A stretch of DNA of 64,000 nt from Mordavella massiliensis (GTDB lineage: Bacteria; Bacillota; Clostridia; Lachnospirales; Lachnospiraceae). Positions 36,790-45,863 of this stretch are shown piece by piece. The notes beneath the pieces are model-generated. The model did not search any database. It had not been told where the DNA came from and saw only the letters and a program-made list of their open reading frames with translations. A program made the translations under genes and the position numbers. Position 1 is the stretch's first letter. Each line of letters begins with the position of its first letter. The DNA lies in the NCBI RefSeq assembly GCF_016902415.1, contig NZ_JACJLV010000004.1, positions 34,489 to 98,488 of the forward strand, read 5' to 3'.

Positions 36790-37722
36790 TTATCTTGCGC
36801 ATTCGCCGCCGGTTCCCCGCAGGATATCCAGCCCGTGATCCAGCTGGGGCAGAAGAAACTCCAGCGCTTCCGCCACTGCCTTTGGGCTTCCCGGCAGGTT
36901 GATGATCAGGGTCTTTCCCCGGATTCCGGAGACCGCCCGGCTGAACATGGCCCGGGGCGTGATCGTCATAGAATAATTACGGATGGCGTCCGCGATGCCG
37001 TTTGCCATCCGGTCGCAGGCCTGGATCGTGGCTTCCGGCGTCAGATCCCGTTCGGAGAATCCGGTGCCGCCGGTGGTGAAGATCACATCCATCTGCCGCT
37101 GGTCCGCCAGACGGATCAGCTGGCTCTTTAACGGCTCAATGCCGTCTGCAAGAAGCAGTGTCTCCCGAATCTGATATCCGGCCGCTTCTGCCAGTTCACA
37201 GATCTTCGGGCCGCTTTTGTCCTCCCGCTCTCCTTTTACGCCCTTGTCACTTAAGGTGATGACCGCGGCTGTGTAGGGGCGGTCCGGGGACGGCGCCTCC
37301 ATCTCTACCGCGTCTCCCTTACGGATCCGCCCGCCTTTTACCACCTCCGTAAACACGCCTTCTCTTGGCATGATACAGTCTCCCATTTTCTTATAGATCT
37401 CACAGTGGCTGTGGCATTCTTTGCCGATCTGCGTCAGTTCCAGTACCGCCTCGCCGATCCGGAACCGGGTTCCCACCGGAAGCCTGCGAAGATCGTATCC
37501 CTCCACGATCAGGTTCTCTCCAAAGGCTCCAAAGTCCACATCCGCTCCTTTTTCACGAAATGCCTCGATCTTTTCAAAGGACAGAAGGCTCACCTGGCGG
37601 TGCCAGTCTCCGGCATGGGCGTCGCCCTCGATCCCCCAGTTCTCTTTTAAAATCGCTTCGTTTACCTCTTTTTTCTGTGTGCCTCTCTTCTCGCTGACAC
37701 AGATTCCAAGTACCTTTCCCAT
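36790..37722 (-). CDS. MOSC domain-MogA/MoaB fusion (molybdopterin adenylyltransferase)
   Basis: 310 residues. The N-terminal MOSC domain (about 1-140) has GIEGDAHAGDWHRQVSLLS and GAFGENLIVEG, with HSHCEIYKKMGDCIMPREGVF. The C-terminal MogA/MoaB domain (about 150-305) has FTTGGTGFSERDLTPEA and the LIINLPGSPKAV motif. MogA activates pyranopterin by adenylation before metal insertion. MOSC domains bind sulfur or pyranopterin-type cofactors. It is the last gene of the tungsten island. The fusion couples two late cofactor steps. Confidence 0.92.
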   Translation of the reverse strand: MGKVLGICVSEKRGTQKKEVNEAILKENWGIEGDAHAGDWHRQVSLLSFEKIEAFREKGADVDFGAFGENLIVEGYDLRRLPVGTRFRIGEAVLELTQIGKECHSHCEIYKKMGDCIMPREGVFTEVVKGGRIRKGDAVEMEAPSPDRPYTAAVITLSDKGVKGEREDKSGPKICELAEAAGYQIRETLLLADGIEPLKSQLIRLADQRQMDVIFTTGGTGFSERDLTPEATIQACDRMANGIADAIRNYSMTITPRAMFSRAVSGIRGKTLIINLPGSPKAVAEALEFLLPQLDHGLDILRGTGGECAR

Positions 37723-37743
37723 CGTATCCTCTATCCTCCTGCT

Positions 37744-38469
37744 CTATTCTTCCAGACAGGACAGATGCGCCCTGCACTCTGGATCTTTTTCCACCTCAAT
37801 TTTATCAAATTCACCGTTTAACCCGTCGTACTGCAGCATTGTCCCCAGAAGAAGTTCCTTCCTTCCAAGGATCTTTTTCACCGCCTCTACCGCCTGCAGG
37901 CATCCGATCACCCCGGCTGCGGCGCCAAGCGCCGGCACAGGTACTGGACTTTTTCCCAGATGATACCCGAGACATTCCAGACAGGCCGTTTCCCGGGAAA
38001 TGTCCATCACATACCCGTAGAATCCCTGCACAGCTCCTTCCACAAGGAAAATATCCTCTGCAAGGCAGTATCTCCCGACAATACATCTGACTGCAAGGCT
38101 GTCCACACAGTCCACCACAACATCCGATCCTTTCAGGATCTGGCCGGCATTTTCTCCTGTCAGAGAGCAGGCAAATGCCTCCACGCGGATCCCCCGGTTC
38201 ATTCTCCTTAACTTTTCCGCCGCCAGATCCGCCTTTTTCTTCCCGATGTCTTCTTCCCGGTAAAGAAATTGCCGGTTCAGATTTGTATCAGAAACAATAT
38301 CTCCGTCCACCAGGCGTATCGTCCCCACACCGGCCTGTGCAAGATAGGTAAGAACCGGCGAGCCCAGGCCGCCGCAGCCGATCACAGTTACCACAGCACG
38401 TTCCAGTTTTTTCTGTCCCTCGATCCCGATCTCCGGCATCAGGATCTGCCTGTCATATCTCATACACAT
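37744..38469 (-). CDS. MoeB/ThiF-type E1 enzyme, MoaD activator
   Basis: 241 residues. The ATP site is GCGGLGSPVLTYLAQAGVG (about 32-50), followed by VDGDIVSDTNLNRQ, and there are zinc-type Cys pairs CLEC and CRAHLSC. It adenylates the C-terminal Gly-Gly of a sulfur carrier. The cognate carrier is probably the MoaD-like protein at 48158-48433 in the same island. Located 12 nt after the MoeA-PBP gene. A ThiF role in thiamine synthesis is less likely given the neighbours. Confidence 0.88.
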   Translation of the reverse strand: MCMRYDRQILMPEIGIEGQKKLERAVVTVIGCGGLGSPVLTYLAQAGVGTIRLVDGDIVSDTNLNRQFLYREEDIGKKKADLAAEKLRRMNRGIRVEAFACSLTGENAGQILKGSDVVVDCVDSLAVRCIVGRYCLAEDIFLVEGAVQGFYGYVMDISRETACLECLGYHLGKSPVPVPALGAAAGVIGCLQAVEAVKKILGRKELLLGTMLQYDGLNGEFDKIEVEKDPECRAHLSCLEE

Positions 38470-38480
38470 TCTCCCCGTCT

Positions 38481-40388
38481 TTATATCAGGATGATTTTTC
38501 CGGCATTCTCTGTGCCATATCCGCCTGCTTCCTTCACCCGGGACTTAAACTGCTCTGACTGGAGTGCCTGGATAAAATCCTGGATGAAGGGAAGTTCCAG
38601 ATTTTTCCTTTCAATGGCAAAATCATATTCCTCTTCTCCCACTTCTATAAAAGAAAGGTCCATGGCTTTTGCCGCCGCATAGATTCCCATCGCAGCGTCC
38701 ACTCCCCCGTCCTTCACAAGGGCTGCCGCAGCCATATGGGTTGCCGCCTCCAGTTCATATCCTTCAATCTGCTCCGGACGGATGCCAGCCTGTTTCAGAA
38801 GATGATCCAGAAGCACCCGGGTGCCCGCGCCGCGCTGCCGGTTGGCATACCTGCATCCAGGCAGATCTTCCACACCACGGATTCCTTTGGGATTGCCCTT
38901 TTTTACCATCAGCCCCTGGATCCGGCTCACACCCTTGATCAACGCCATCTCCCGGTCCGGAAAGATCCGCTTCAGATAGGCAATGTTATAAACGCCGGTT
39001 TCTTCATCCAGAAGATGCGTAGGCGCGATGTGGGCTTCTCCCCGCTTCAGCGCCATCAGTCCGGCCATGCTGCCAACATGCGTACTGGAAAGATGTACGC
39101 CCGGAAACAGATCCGGCAAAAGATCTGCCAGAAAATCCATGATCAGATCGTGACTTCCCACGGATACGATCGTATGGCGGATCTCATCCTTCGGCCGCCA
39201 CAGTTCCACCTGCACCTGTTCCCCGGCCTCATAGCCTTCCAGATTCTGATCGATGATACATACACCGTCCGCCTTTACCAGGCTGGTGGCCGCGGCCGCT
39301 CCTCTGGCAAGGGGTGACGCCACCAGGCGTCCGTTCACCTCTCCTACCTTTACCCGTACATATTCTTTATGCTTCAGAGAAGAAACAAGGCGTTTGGATA
39401 TGACTGCCTGCTCCAGCGGACGCGCCTTAAGACTGCTGCCTGTAAAAAGCTCTATGACCGGCTTTACAAAAGTCTCAAAATCAATATATGCAGACACCGG
39501 ATACCCGGGAAGTCCGATAACCGGTTTGTGATCCACAATCGCCAGAATCACCGGCTTTCCAGGCTTAATGGCAACCCCGTGGATCAGAACCTCCCCCAGT
39601 TCCCGCAGTACATGCACCGTATAATCCTCCGTACCCGCGCTGGATCCGGCGTTCACGATCACCAGATCATCCCTGGATACCGCCTCTTTTACCGTTTCCC
39701 TGATCTTTTCATAATCATCATGAATGATCGGGAAACGGTCCGGCTCTCCTCCATACTGCTGTACCAGCGCCGCAAACATCCCGGAATTAGAATCTATGAT
39801 CTGACCGTCTTCCGGTTCCTGTCCCGGCGGGATCATCTCTGTGCCTGTGGGAATGATCCCGACACTAGGAGAGGCATGAACCCTGACTTGCAAGATTCCT
39901 CCGCCAAGAAGCACGCCGATATCCACCGGACGGATCCTATGATGACCGGGCAGCAGCATCTCTCCGGCCACAATATCTTCTCCGATCGGCCGGATGTGAT
40001 TCCAGGGCGCGACAGCAGCCATGATCTGCACCGTATCTTCATCTATTTCCAGCAGATCCTCCGCCATGATCACCGCGTCATAAGGCTCTCTGATCGGATC
40101 CCCGGTATCTACCACCTGAAAATCTTCTCCCCGCCTTAAGACCAGCGGATGTTCTTCGCTGGCTCCTCTTGTCTTCTTTGCTTCTACCGCGATCCCGTCC
40201 ATCGCAGACGCATTAAACAGCGGAGAACAGAGCCTTGCATAAACCGCTTCCGCCGTAACTCTTCCAAGGCTCCTGTCAACGGGGATTTCTTCCGTTCGAA
40301 TGGAAATACATTCTTTCACTGCCCTGTAATACCGTTCTTTTGCCTCCTCTACAGGCGTTGTATGCAGATATAGATTTCGCTTCTCCAT
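38481..40388 (-). CDS. MoeA-type molybdotransferase fused to a periplasmic-binding-like domain
   Basis: 635 residues. Residues about 1-400 are MoeA: SAMDGIAVEA, the MPT site VNAGSSAGTEDYT, KPGKPVILAI and LPGYPVSAYIDFE. Residues about 420-630 are a PBP-like domain (SVGSHDLIMDFLADLL, HVGSMAGLMALKRGEAH, RQRGAGTRVLLDHLL) of the type also found in ModE-like and substrate-binding proteins. It is cytoplasmic; no signal peptide is present. MoeA inserts Mo or W into adenylated pyranopterin; the PBP-like part may sense or present oxyanion, which is inference. Confidence 0.93.
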   Translation of the reverse strand: MEKRNLYLHTTPVEEAKERYYRAVKECISIRTEEIPVDRSLGRVTAEAVYARLCSPLFNASAMDGIAVEAKKTRGASEEHPLVLRRGEDFQVVDTGDPIREPYDAVIMAEDLLEIDEDTVQIMAAVAPWNHIRPIGEDIVAGEMLLPGHHRIRPVDIGVLLGGGILQVRVHASPSVGIIPTGTEMIPPGQEPEDGQIIDSNSGMFAALVQQYGGEPDRFPIIHDDYEKIRETVKEAVSRDDLVIVNAGSSAGTEDYTVHVLRELGEVLIHGVAIKPGKPVILAIVDHKPVIGLPGYPVSAYIDFETFVKPVIELFTGSSLKARPLEQAVISKRLVSSLKHKEYVRVKVGEVNGRLVASPLARGAAAATSLVKADGVCIIDQNLEGYEAGEQVQVELWRPKDEIRHTIVSVGSHDLIMDFLADLLPDLFPGVHLSSTHVGSMAGLMALKRGEAHIAPTHLLDEETGVYNIAYLKRIFPDREMALIKGVSRIQGLMVKKGNPKGIRGVEDLPGCRYANRQRGAGTRVLLDHLLKQAGIRPEQIEGYELEAATHMAAAALVKDGGVDAAMGIYAAAKAMDLSFIEVGEEEYDFAIERKNLELPFIQDFIQALQSEQFKSRVKEAGGYGTENAGKIILI

Positions 40389-40400
40389 CTCTTCACCTCC

Positions 40401-41633
40401 TCAGATCAGGAACACTTCCACCATTTCTCCCTTTTTCAGGCCTTCCTGATTCTCCGGGATCACAATATATCCGTCTGCTTTCGTCAAAATACTGATCAGT
40501 CCGGATCTTCCAAACACCGGTACTGCTTTTGTCCTGCCGTCCTCTCCGCGAAGAAGCTGTACCGTCTGACAGACGGCTCTTCCAGGCGCCGCAGGAACAT
40601 TAACGGTAAGTTCTGCCGGCACAGGCCAGGACTTTTTCCCGCCGCTTATATCTTCCCACAGCCAGCCGATCAGAAGCTGAAATACGATCATTGCTGCGGA
40701 CGGGTGCCCGGGCAGGCCCAAAAGGATCGTTCCGGTCGGCACATCATATCCCAGGATCGTAGGCTTTCCTGGCTTCAATGCCAGGCCCTGCGTCAGGATC
40801 CCTTCGCTTGCAAGTGTCCCGATCACAGATGCTGTCTCGTCTTTTTTCCCTTTGGAACTTCCTCCGGAAACAGCCACAATGTCACTTTGTCGCATCGCAC
40901 TGCGTACCGTTTCCTCCAAAAGCCCTCTTTCGTCTTTTAAAAGAAAGCAGCCGCTCACGTCAAACCCCATCTGTCTGGCAATCGCCTCCAGACCGTAATT
41001 ATTGATATTGCGCACCTTCCCCGGTTCCATCCTGTCTCCCGGCGTGATCAGTTCATCACCGGTTGCAATAATGGTCACGCTCCAGGGTTTTACTATCGTT
41101 ACGCTTTCCTCTCCGACAGCCGCCAGAAGGCCGATCTCCTGCGGTCTTAAACGGGTTCCCTTTGTCAGGACTTTTTCGCCTTCCTGTACATCATCCCCTG
41201 CGTGCACAATATTTCCTCCTGCCGGAACCGAATGACAGACCGCAGTCTCTGTTTCAGAAAACAACTCGCAGTATTCTATCATAACAACCGCGTCCGCCCC
41301 TTCCGGGATCATGCCGCCGGTCGGAATGTACATACATTCTCCCGGACAGATCCCGTGTTCCGGCACACGTCCCATCTCTATCTCCCCTGTGATCCGAAGG
41401 AAAACAGGGACACTGTCTGAGGCGCCTGCCGTATCTGCGCTTCGCACTGCATATCCATCTACCGTAGATCTGTCAAATCCAGGTACCGGCTCTTTTGCGT
41501 ACACATCTTCCGCAAGGATCCCGCCGAGGGCCTCTTCAAGCGGAACTCTCCGCCTCTTTACTCCCTGACCCTGCACAGCCTTCTTTAATTTTTCTCTGGC
41601 TCTGGCCACAGTGTCTACCTGAAGCAGTTTCAT
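40401..41633 (-). CDS. moeA: Molybdopterin molybdotransferase MoeA
   Basis: 410 residues, normal MoeA length, with FDRSTVDGYAVRSADTA, the GDDVQEGE loop, VAVSGGSSKGKKDET, LKPGKPTILGY and GLPGHPSAAMIVF. It places the metal on the pyranopterin dithiolene. It overlaps tupC by 4 nt (ATGA) and is followed 12 nt later by the MoeA-PBP gene. Two MoeA paralogues next to a tungstate importer suggest one is specialised for W. Confidence 0.95.
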   Translation of the reverse strand: MKLLQVDTVARAREKLKKAVQGQGVKRRRVPLEEALGGILAEDVYAKEPVPGFDRSTVDGYAVRSADTAGASDSVPVFLRITGEIEMGRVPEHGICPGECMYIPTGGMIPEGADAVVMIEYCELFSETETAVCHSVPAGGNIVHAGDDVQEGEKVLTKGTRLRPQEIGLLAAVGEESVTIVKPWSVTIIATGDELITPGDRMEPGKVRNINNYGLEAIARQMGFDVSGCFLLKDERGLLEETVRSAMRQSDIVAVSGGSSKGKKDETASVIGTLASEGILTQGLALKPGKPTILGYDVPTGTILLGLPGHPSAAMIVFQLLIGWLWEDISGGKKSWPVPAELTVNVPAAPGRAVCQTVQLLRGEDGRTKAVPVFGRSGLISILTKADGYIVIPENQEGLKKGEMVEVFLI

Positions 41634-42235
41634 TTTTCCACCACTCTTCCTTTTTCCATATGATGGACGACCTCACACAACTGGTGGACCGCCTCCATCT
41701 GATGACTTACAATGACCCATGTGATTGGATCTTTCTTCTGGATCTCCCGGATCATCTCCGTAAAGAGAGCCTCGCTCTCCGGATCCAGATTGGAAAATGT
41801 CTCATCAATCAAAATAATCCTGGGGCGGAAAATCACAGCCCGCAGGAAAGAAAGCTTCTGTCTTTCTCCACTGGATAAGGATCTGGCATACTGTTTTTTC
41901 TGTGCCAGAAGCCCTGCTTTTTCTAACAATTCGTCTACCCGCCCTTCTTCAGGCCGGATCTTTCGAATCTGCAGTGGATAGATCAGATTTTTATATACGG
42001 TTGTGTCCATCAGATAAGGGCGCTGGGACATCATCGTGATCTCCCGGGAAGTCACCCCTTCATAATCGATCCTTCCCTGATCCGGCTTATAAATTCCCGC
42101 GATCGTCTTAAGAAGAACCGTCTTTCCACAGCCGTTGGGGCCGATGATCCCGTGGATCCGCCCCGGTTCTATATCCAGGTGATCGATCTGAAGTCTGAAT
42201 GTTCCTATTCTTTTTTCCAGATCAGTAATTTTCAT
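41630..42235 (-). CDS. tupC: Tungstate/molybdate ABC transporter ATP-binding protein
   Basis: 201 residues. Walker A is GPNGCGKTVLL, the signature is LSSGERQKLSFLRA, and Walker B is IILIDETFSNLD. I start at 42235 (MKITDLEKRIG), which has GGAGGAACAGGAAG upstream; the longer frame to 42283 lies within the permease gene without such a site. It energises the importer with the TupA and TupB-like subunits. It lacks the C-terminal TOBE/MOP domain of ModC, which fits the short TupC class. Confidence 0.9.
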   Translation of the reverse strand: MKITDLEKRIGTFRLQIDHLDIEPGRIHGIIGPNGCGKTVLLKTIAGIYKPDQGRIDYEGVTSREITMMSQRPYLMDTTVYKNLIYPLQIRKIRPEEGRVDELLEKAGLLAQKKQYARSLSSGERQKLSFLRAVIFRPRIILIDETFSNLDPESEALFTEMIREIQKKDPITWVIVSHQMEAVHQLCEVVHHMEKGRVVEK

Positions 42236-42911
42236 CTTCCTGTTCCTCCCTCTGCAGCATATCACAGATCCACTGAAGGACAAACGCCATCAAAAGAAGC
42301 AGGATGCCAAGCGCTACGCCTTCTGTAAATATCCCCTGACTTTTCAAAAGAGAAATCGTTGTCGTCATGGTACGGGTACGTCCCCGGATATTTCCTCCTA
42401 CAAGCATGACCGCGCCCACTTCACTGATGGAGCGTCCAAACCCTGTCACCATGCAGAAATAAATTTCTTTCCGTAGTTCTCTTATGATAAGCCGGATGGT
42501 CTGCCATCTGTCCGCTCCCATGGTTACGGCAAATTCCCGGATAGAAGGAGCAGATCTTCGGAGATAAGAATAGATCATGCCGCAGATAATGGGGGTGATG
42601 ATCAGCGTCTGGGCGATCACCATCCCCTGGATCGTAAACAACAGCGACAGAGGACCAAGCGGTCCTCTACGCATCAGCAAAAGATAAACGATCAATCCGA
42701 CCACTACAGGCGGAGAGCCCATCAGTGTCCGGTTGATGCGGATCACGATCTTTTTCCCCGGAAAGCGGAACCGCTCCAGCAGGATCCCGAACGTGATCCC
42801 CAGTACAGAAGCAATCGCAGTGGAGCAGACTGCCATCGTAAACGTCACTCTCACAGCACTCAATATATTCGGATCCGACAGTACGTTTTTCAGCCAGTCT
42901 GCCATCTTCAC
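42222..42911 (-). CDS. tupB: Tungstate ABC transporter permease
   Basis: 229 residues with about five transmembrane helices and the BPD_transp_1 loop EFAVTMGADRWQTIRLIIRE. It matches the TupB/WtpB type rather than ModB by pairing with a TupA-like protein. It overlaps tupC by 14 nt and starts 9 nt after tupA. Oxyanion specificity is set mainly by TupA. Confidence 0.92.
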   Translation of the reverse strand: MKMADWLKNVLSDPNILSAVRVTFTMAVCSTAIASVLGITFGILLERFRFPGKKIVIRINRTLMGSPPVVVGLIVYLLLMRRGPLGPLSLLFTIQGMVIAQTLIITPIICGMIYSYLRRSAPSIREFAVTMGADRWQTIRLIIRELRKEIYFCMVTGFGRSISEVGAVMLVGGNIRGRTRTMTTTISLLKSQGIFTEGVALGILLLLMAFVLQWICDMLQREEQEDENY

Positions 42912-42920
42912 TACCTCCTG

Positions 42921-43811
42921 TTACGCGTCTGTTCCTGCATTGGGTGTAAACAGAGCCTGTCCGTACTCTTCTACCCCGTATTCACCGATCAGTTCCTGCA
43001 CTTCATCAGAACAGATCCACTCGATAAAGTCATTCGCACCTTCATTGTTCACTTCCGGATATTTTTCCGGATTAACAGCGATCACGCCATATTGATTCAG
43101 CAGACTGTCATTTCCTTCACATACAATGTCAAGCTGATAGTCAAGGGTTGCATCCTGGCTCTGCTTCAGCCATGTGCCGCGGTCGGTCAGGCAGTATGCC
43201 TGCTGCTCGTCCGCCATGGTAATGGTAGCGCCCATACCCTGTCCGGATTCTACATAATTCGGATCTGTTGCCGGGTCAAGTCCCAGTTCTTCCCAGATTC
43301 CTTTTTCCTTCTTATCCGTACCGGAGTCATCACCTCTGGACACAAACGGAAGCTGATCGTTTATGATCTGCGTAAAGACTGCATTGATATCATCCGTCTT
43401 CTCAATCGGTGAAGAAGGTCCTACCACGATAAAGTCATTGTACATAACCGGAAATCTCTCGACTCCGTATCCCTCTGCCACAAATTCTTCTTCACTGGAT
43501 TTGGCATGTACCAGCACCACATCTACGTCTCCGCTCTCACCCATGGCAAGCGCTTCGCCGGTACCGACTGCCGTCCATTCCAGATCCCATCCGGTATCCT
43601 CTTTGAAAAGAGGCTGAAGATAATCCAGAAGGCCGGTATCCTCTGTACTGGTAGTCGTTGCCATCATAAGCGTTCCCTTGTCTTCCGGCGCCGTTTCTTC
43701 TGTCTTGGCATCGGTATCTTCGCTTTCCGCAGACTCTTCAGACTGTCCAGCACAGGCTGTCAGTCCAAGACACATCACTGTTACCAAAAAAGCTGCTGTT
43801 AACTTCTTCAT
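42921..43811 (-). CDS. tupA: Tungstate-binding lipoprotein TupA
   Basis: 296 residues from the ATG at 43811, which has AGGAGGAG upstream; the longer frame has no such site. The signal peptide ends in the lipobox LTAC (about 17-20), then a Glu/Thr-rich linker. The mature N-terminus MMATTTSTEDTGLLDYLQP carries the TTTS(T)xxTG oxyanion motif of TupA proteins. VSRGDDSGTDKKEK and GMGATITMADEQQAYCLTDR are further family blocks. It captures tungstate outside the cell. The W preference over Mo is a family expectation. Confidence 0.93.
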   Translation of the reverse strand: MKKLTAAFLVTVMCLGLTACAGQSEESAESEDTDAKTEETAPEDKGTLMMATTTSTEDTGLLDYLQPLFKEDTGWDLEWTAVGTGEALAMGESGDVDVVLVHAKSSEEEFVAEGYGVERFPVMYNDFIVVGPSSPIEKTDDINAVFTQIINDQLPFVSRGDDSGTDKKEKGIWEELGLDPATDPNYVESGQGMGATITMADEQQAYCLTDRGTWLKQSQDATLDYQLDIVCEGNDSLLNQYGVIAVNPEKYPEVNNEGANDFIEWICSDEVQELIGEYGVEEYGQALFTPNAGTDA

Positions 43812-44084
43812 AAAAATCTCCTCCTTTTCAGTCAGCTGTTTTTTTGTTTTGCCATTTTCCCAAAAGAAAATGGCCTCTGAAAAAGAAGACCACACAAAAT
43901 GAACCTGTTCCATTTGCGGATATTCTTTTCAAAACCGGAAGGCATCTTCTTTTCAAAAGATCCCCTTTGGCCTGCTGCCATGACGTGTTCAGTTTTAGGC
44001 AGACAGGCTCGAATTCCTGCAATCTGTATGAAATTGTATGCCGCCTGCAAATGCCTTCTTCTTTTTCCCCCTTCCTTCCTGTAG
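43812..44084 (-). promoter_or_regulatory. Structured leader between moaA and tupA, possible Moco/Tuco RNA
   Basis: A 273-nt gap in an otherwise tight operon. On the minus strand it folds: GCCTG-T-CTGCC pairs with GGCAGCAGGC around an 18-nt loop. Next comes AAAGGGG, a stem pairing AAGGGGATCTT with AGAAGATGCCTT, then CCGCAAATGGAACAGG. A further hairpin, GCCATTTTC/GAAAATGGC (43851-43874), lies just before the ribosome binding site. The position, before a tungstate importer and moeA genes, is where Moco/Tuco riboswitches occur. The match to that class is from memory and not aligned. Confidence 0.45.
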
Positions 44085-45062
44085 TTATCCTCCGATCTCA
44101 AACATATCTTTCTGTTCAAAATCCAGAGAATCCTTTTCTTCAAAATGATGGCAGGCCGGCTTGTAATAAATCGCTCTTTCTACCGCCTGTATCAGTTCTT
44201 CTTCCGAAATCTCCGCGCGTACAAGTTCCCTTAAATCCTCCCCTGCCGCATACTGAAGGCAGGGTTTTAAGAACCCCTCCGCTGTCAGACGGATCCGGTT
44301 GCACTCTGAACAGAATTTATGAGAAAGGGCGCTGATAAACCCGATCTTTCCTGCAAACCCTTCAAACTGGACGTATTTCGCAGGCCCGTTTCCAAAATGC
44401 CCGCTGGCTGTCTGCTCCCGGCCAAAAGCGGATCTTAATCTTTCCAGAACCTCTTCTTCAAAACCAGTCTGGAAATTTTTCCCAAGCCCCACCGGCATCA
44501 TCTCAATAAACCGGACGTCCACAGGGCGGTCCTTTGCAAGTTCTGCGATCTTTATCCACTGGCTCTCATTGATCCCGGGCAGCAACACACAATTAACCTT
44601 CACCTTCAGACCCGGACAGGCGATCGCCGCCTCCAGGCCCTCCACTGCCGACGCAAGCGCATCTCTTCTTGCAATCTGCGCATACATCCCGGGATCCAGC
44701 GTATCCAGACTGATATTGACCGCGCTGACCCCGGCTGCCACAAGATCCTCCAGCTGCTCTTTTAACAGAACGCCGTTTGTAGTAACGGTTACTTCCTCTA
44801 TCCCTGGCAGGGCTTTTATATCTCCTGCAAGCCCTGCCAGATTCTTTCTGACAAGGGGCTCTCCCCCTGTCAGTTTGATCCTGGTAATCCCCGCTGCAGC
44901 AGCTGCATTTACGATCCTTGTGATTTCTGCATATGTGAGAATATCCTGGTGGGACACCTGGTCCACTCCTTCTTCCGGCATACAGTAAATGCAGCGCAGA
45001 TTACAGCGGTCGGTAACCGACACTCTCATGTAATTGATCTGTCTTCCGTATTGGTCTTTCAT
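44085..45062 (-). CDS. moaA: GTP 3',8-cyclase MoaA
   Basis: 325-residue radical SAM enzyme for the first pyranopterin step (GTP to 3',8-cyclo-H2GTP). The N-terminal cluster is Cys20-x3-Cys24-x2-Cys27 (CNLRCIYC) and the C-terminal cluster is CSECNRIRLTAEGFLKPC. It ends in the required Gly-Gly (FEIGG). GGEPLVRK is the SAM-binding GGE. MoaC, the next enzyme, is not in the window. It lies 54 nt after the NuoG-like gene. Confidence 0.96.
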   Translation of the reverse strand: MKDQYGRQINYMRVSVTDRCNLRCIYCMPEEGVDQVSHQDILTYAEITRIVNAAAAAGITRIKLTGGEPLVRKNLAGLAGDIKALPGIEEVTVTTNGVLLKEQLEDLVAAGVSAVNISLDTLDPGMYAQIARRDALASAVEGLEAAIACPGLKVKVNCVLLPGINESQWIKIAELAKDRPVDVRFIEMMPVGLGKNFQTGFEEEVLERLRSAFGREQTASGHFGNGPAKYVQFEGFAGKIGFISALSHKFCSECNRIRLTAEGFLKPCLQYAAGEDLRELVRAEISEEELIQAVERAIYYKPACHHFEEKDSLDFEQKDMFEIGG

Positions 45063-45116
45063 GAGTCGGCATCCTTTCTTCCTTAAATAAAACGTGATCG
45101 AAACACTACCTCTATT

Positions 45117-45863
45117 CTACACGATTCCATAGGTATGTGCCATGATATCTGTCATTTTTTTCTTTCTGCATGTAGGACAGAGTTCCTCCGGCTCTTCTCC
45201 CGCCCTTCTGGCGGCAAGTGCAATCTCTTCCCTGGTGCCTACGGGCGCGCCGCACTCGCGGCAGTGGACGATCTCAAAGGTCCGTCCCCACACCTCTCTT
45301 GTCTGCCCGTCATCCTTAAAAGTAATGGCTTTTGTCGGGCAGATATAGGCGCAGCTTAAGCAGCCCACACAGTCTTTGGAGGGTTCGTCATAGGGCGTGG
45401 AGATCTTCTTTGCCGTACCCCGAAGCACGGTGGAGATAGCTCCCGTCCCCAGCTTTGCACAGGCCCCTGCACAGAGACCGCACATGATGCATTTCTCCCC
45501 GTCGATTGCCGCAAACCGGCTTCCGTCCGCCGCGCCGTAAGCTTTACACAGCGCATCGATCACGTCGCTTTCCGGCGCTCTCTCCTTCAGGAGCATAAGC
45601 ACCACGGCCCGGTCTTCTTTGACACGCTCGCTGTCGGTATAGACTTCACACGGCCGCTCCACCGGATACACGCAGGATACTACGATCTTACTCCTGCCCT
45701 TTTCCACAACTTCCACCAGACACACCCTGCAGCAGGCCTGTCCGGAGATTGCAGGATGATGGCACAGCGTCGGGATATAAAAACCATTCCGTCTTGCCAC
45801 ATCCAGCAGGAACTCGCCTTTTTCGCAGGTGCATTTTTTTCCGTTAATGGTAATCTCTATCAT
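45117..45863 (-). CDS. NuoG-like iron-sulfur subunit (2Fe-2S and 4Fe-4S)
   Basis: 248 residues equal to the N-terminal third of NuoG/HndD, with no catalytic domain after it. A 2Fe-2S site is at about 34-63 (C...C..C, ending CCRVCLVEV). Two 4Fe-4S sites follow: CIMCGLCAGAC with CAKLG, and CVGCLSCAYICPTKAITF. A C-terminal pair of Cys knuckles (CRECG, CPTC) may hold zinc or another cluster. It overlaps the NuoF-like gene by 4 nt. The absence of a hydrogenase H-cluster domain distinguishes it from [FeFe]-hydrogenase subunits. Confidence 0.9.
   Translation of the reverse strand: MIEITINGKKCTCEKGEFLLDVARRNGFYIPTLCHHPAISGQACCRVCLVEVVEKGRSKIVVSCVYPVERPCEVYTDSERVKEDRAVVLMLLKERAPESDVIDALCKAYGAADGSRFAAIDGEKCIMCGLCAGACAKLGTGAISTVLRGTAKKISTPYDEPSKDCVGCLSCAYICPTKAITFKDDGQTREVWGRTFEIVHCRECGAPVGTREEIALAARRAGEEPEELCPTCRKKKMTDIMAHTYGIV

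Noticed and set aside
36360..37131. Two frames on opposite strands both beginning MNWDVDL
   Set aside because: The shared start comes from the 30-bp palindrome; each then runs antisense to a known gene.
43832..44143. A 103-codon leftward frame between moaA and tupA
   Set aside because: It overlaps the end of moaA and the structured leader, has no domain or good ribosome binding site, and its composition is Lys/Arg-rich noise.
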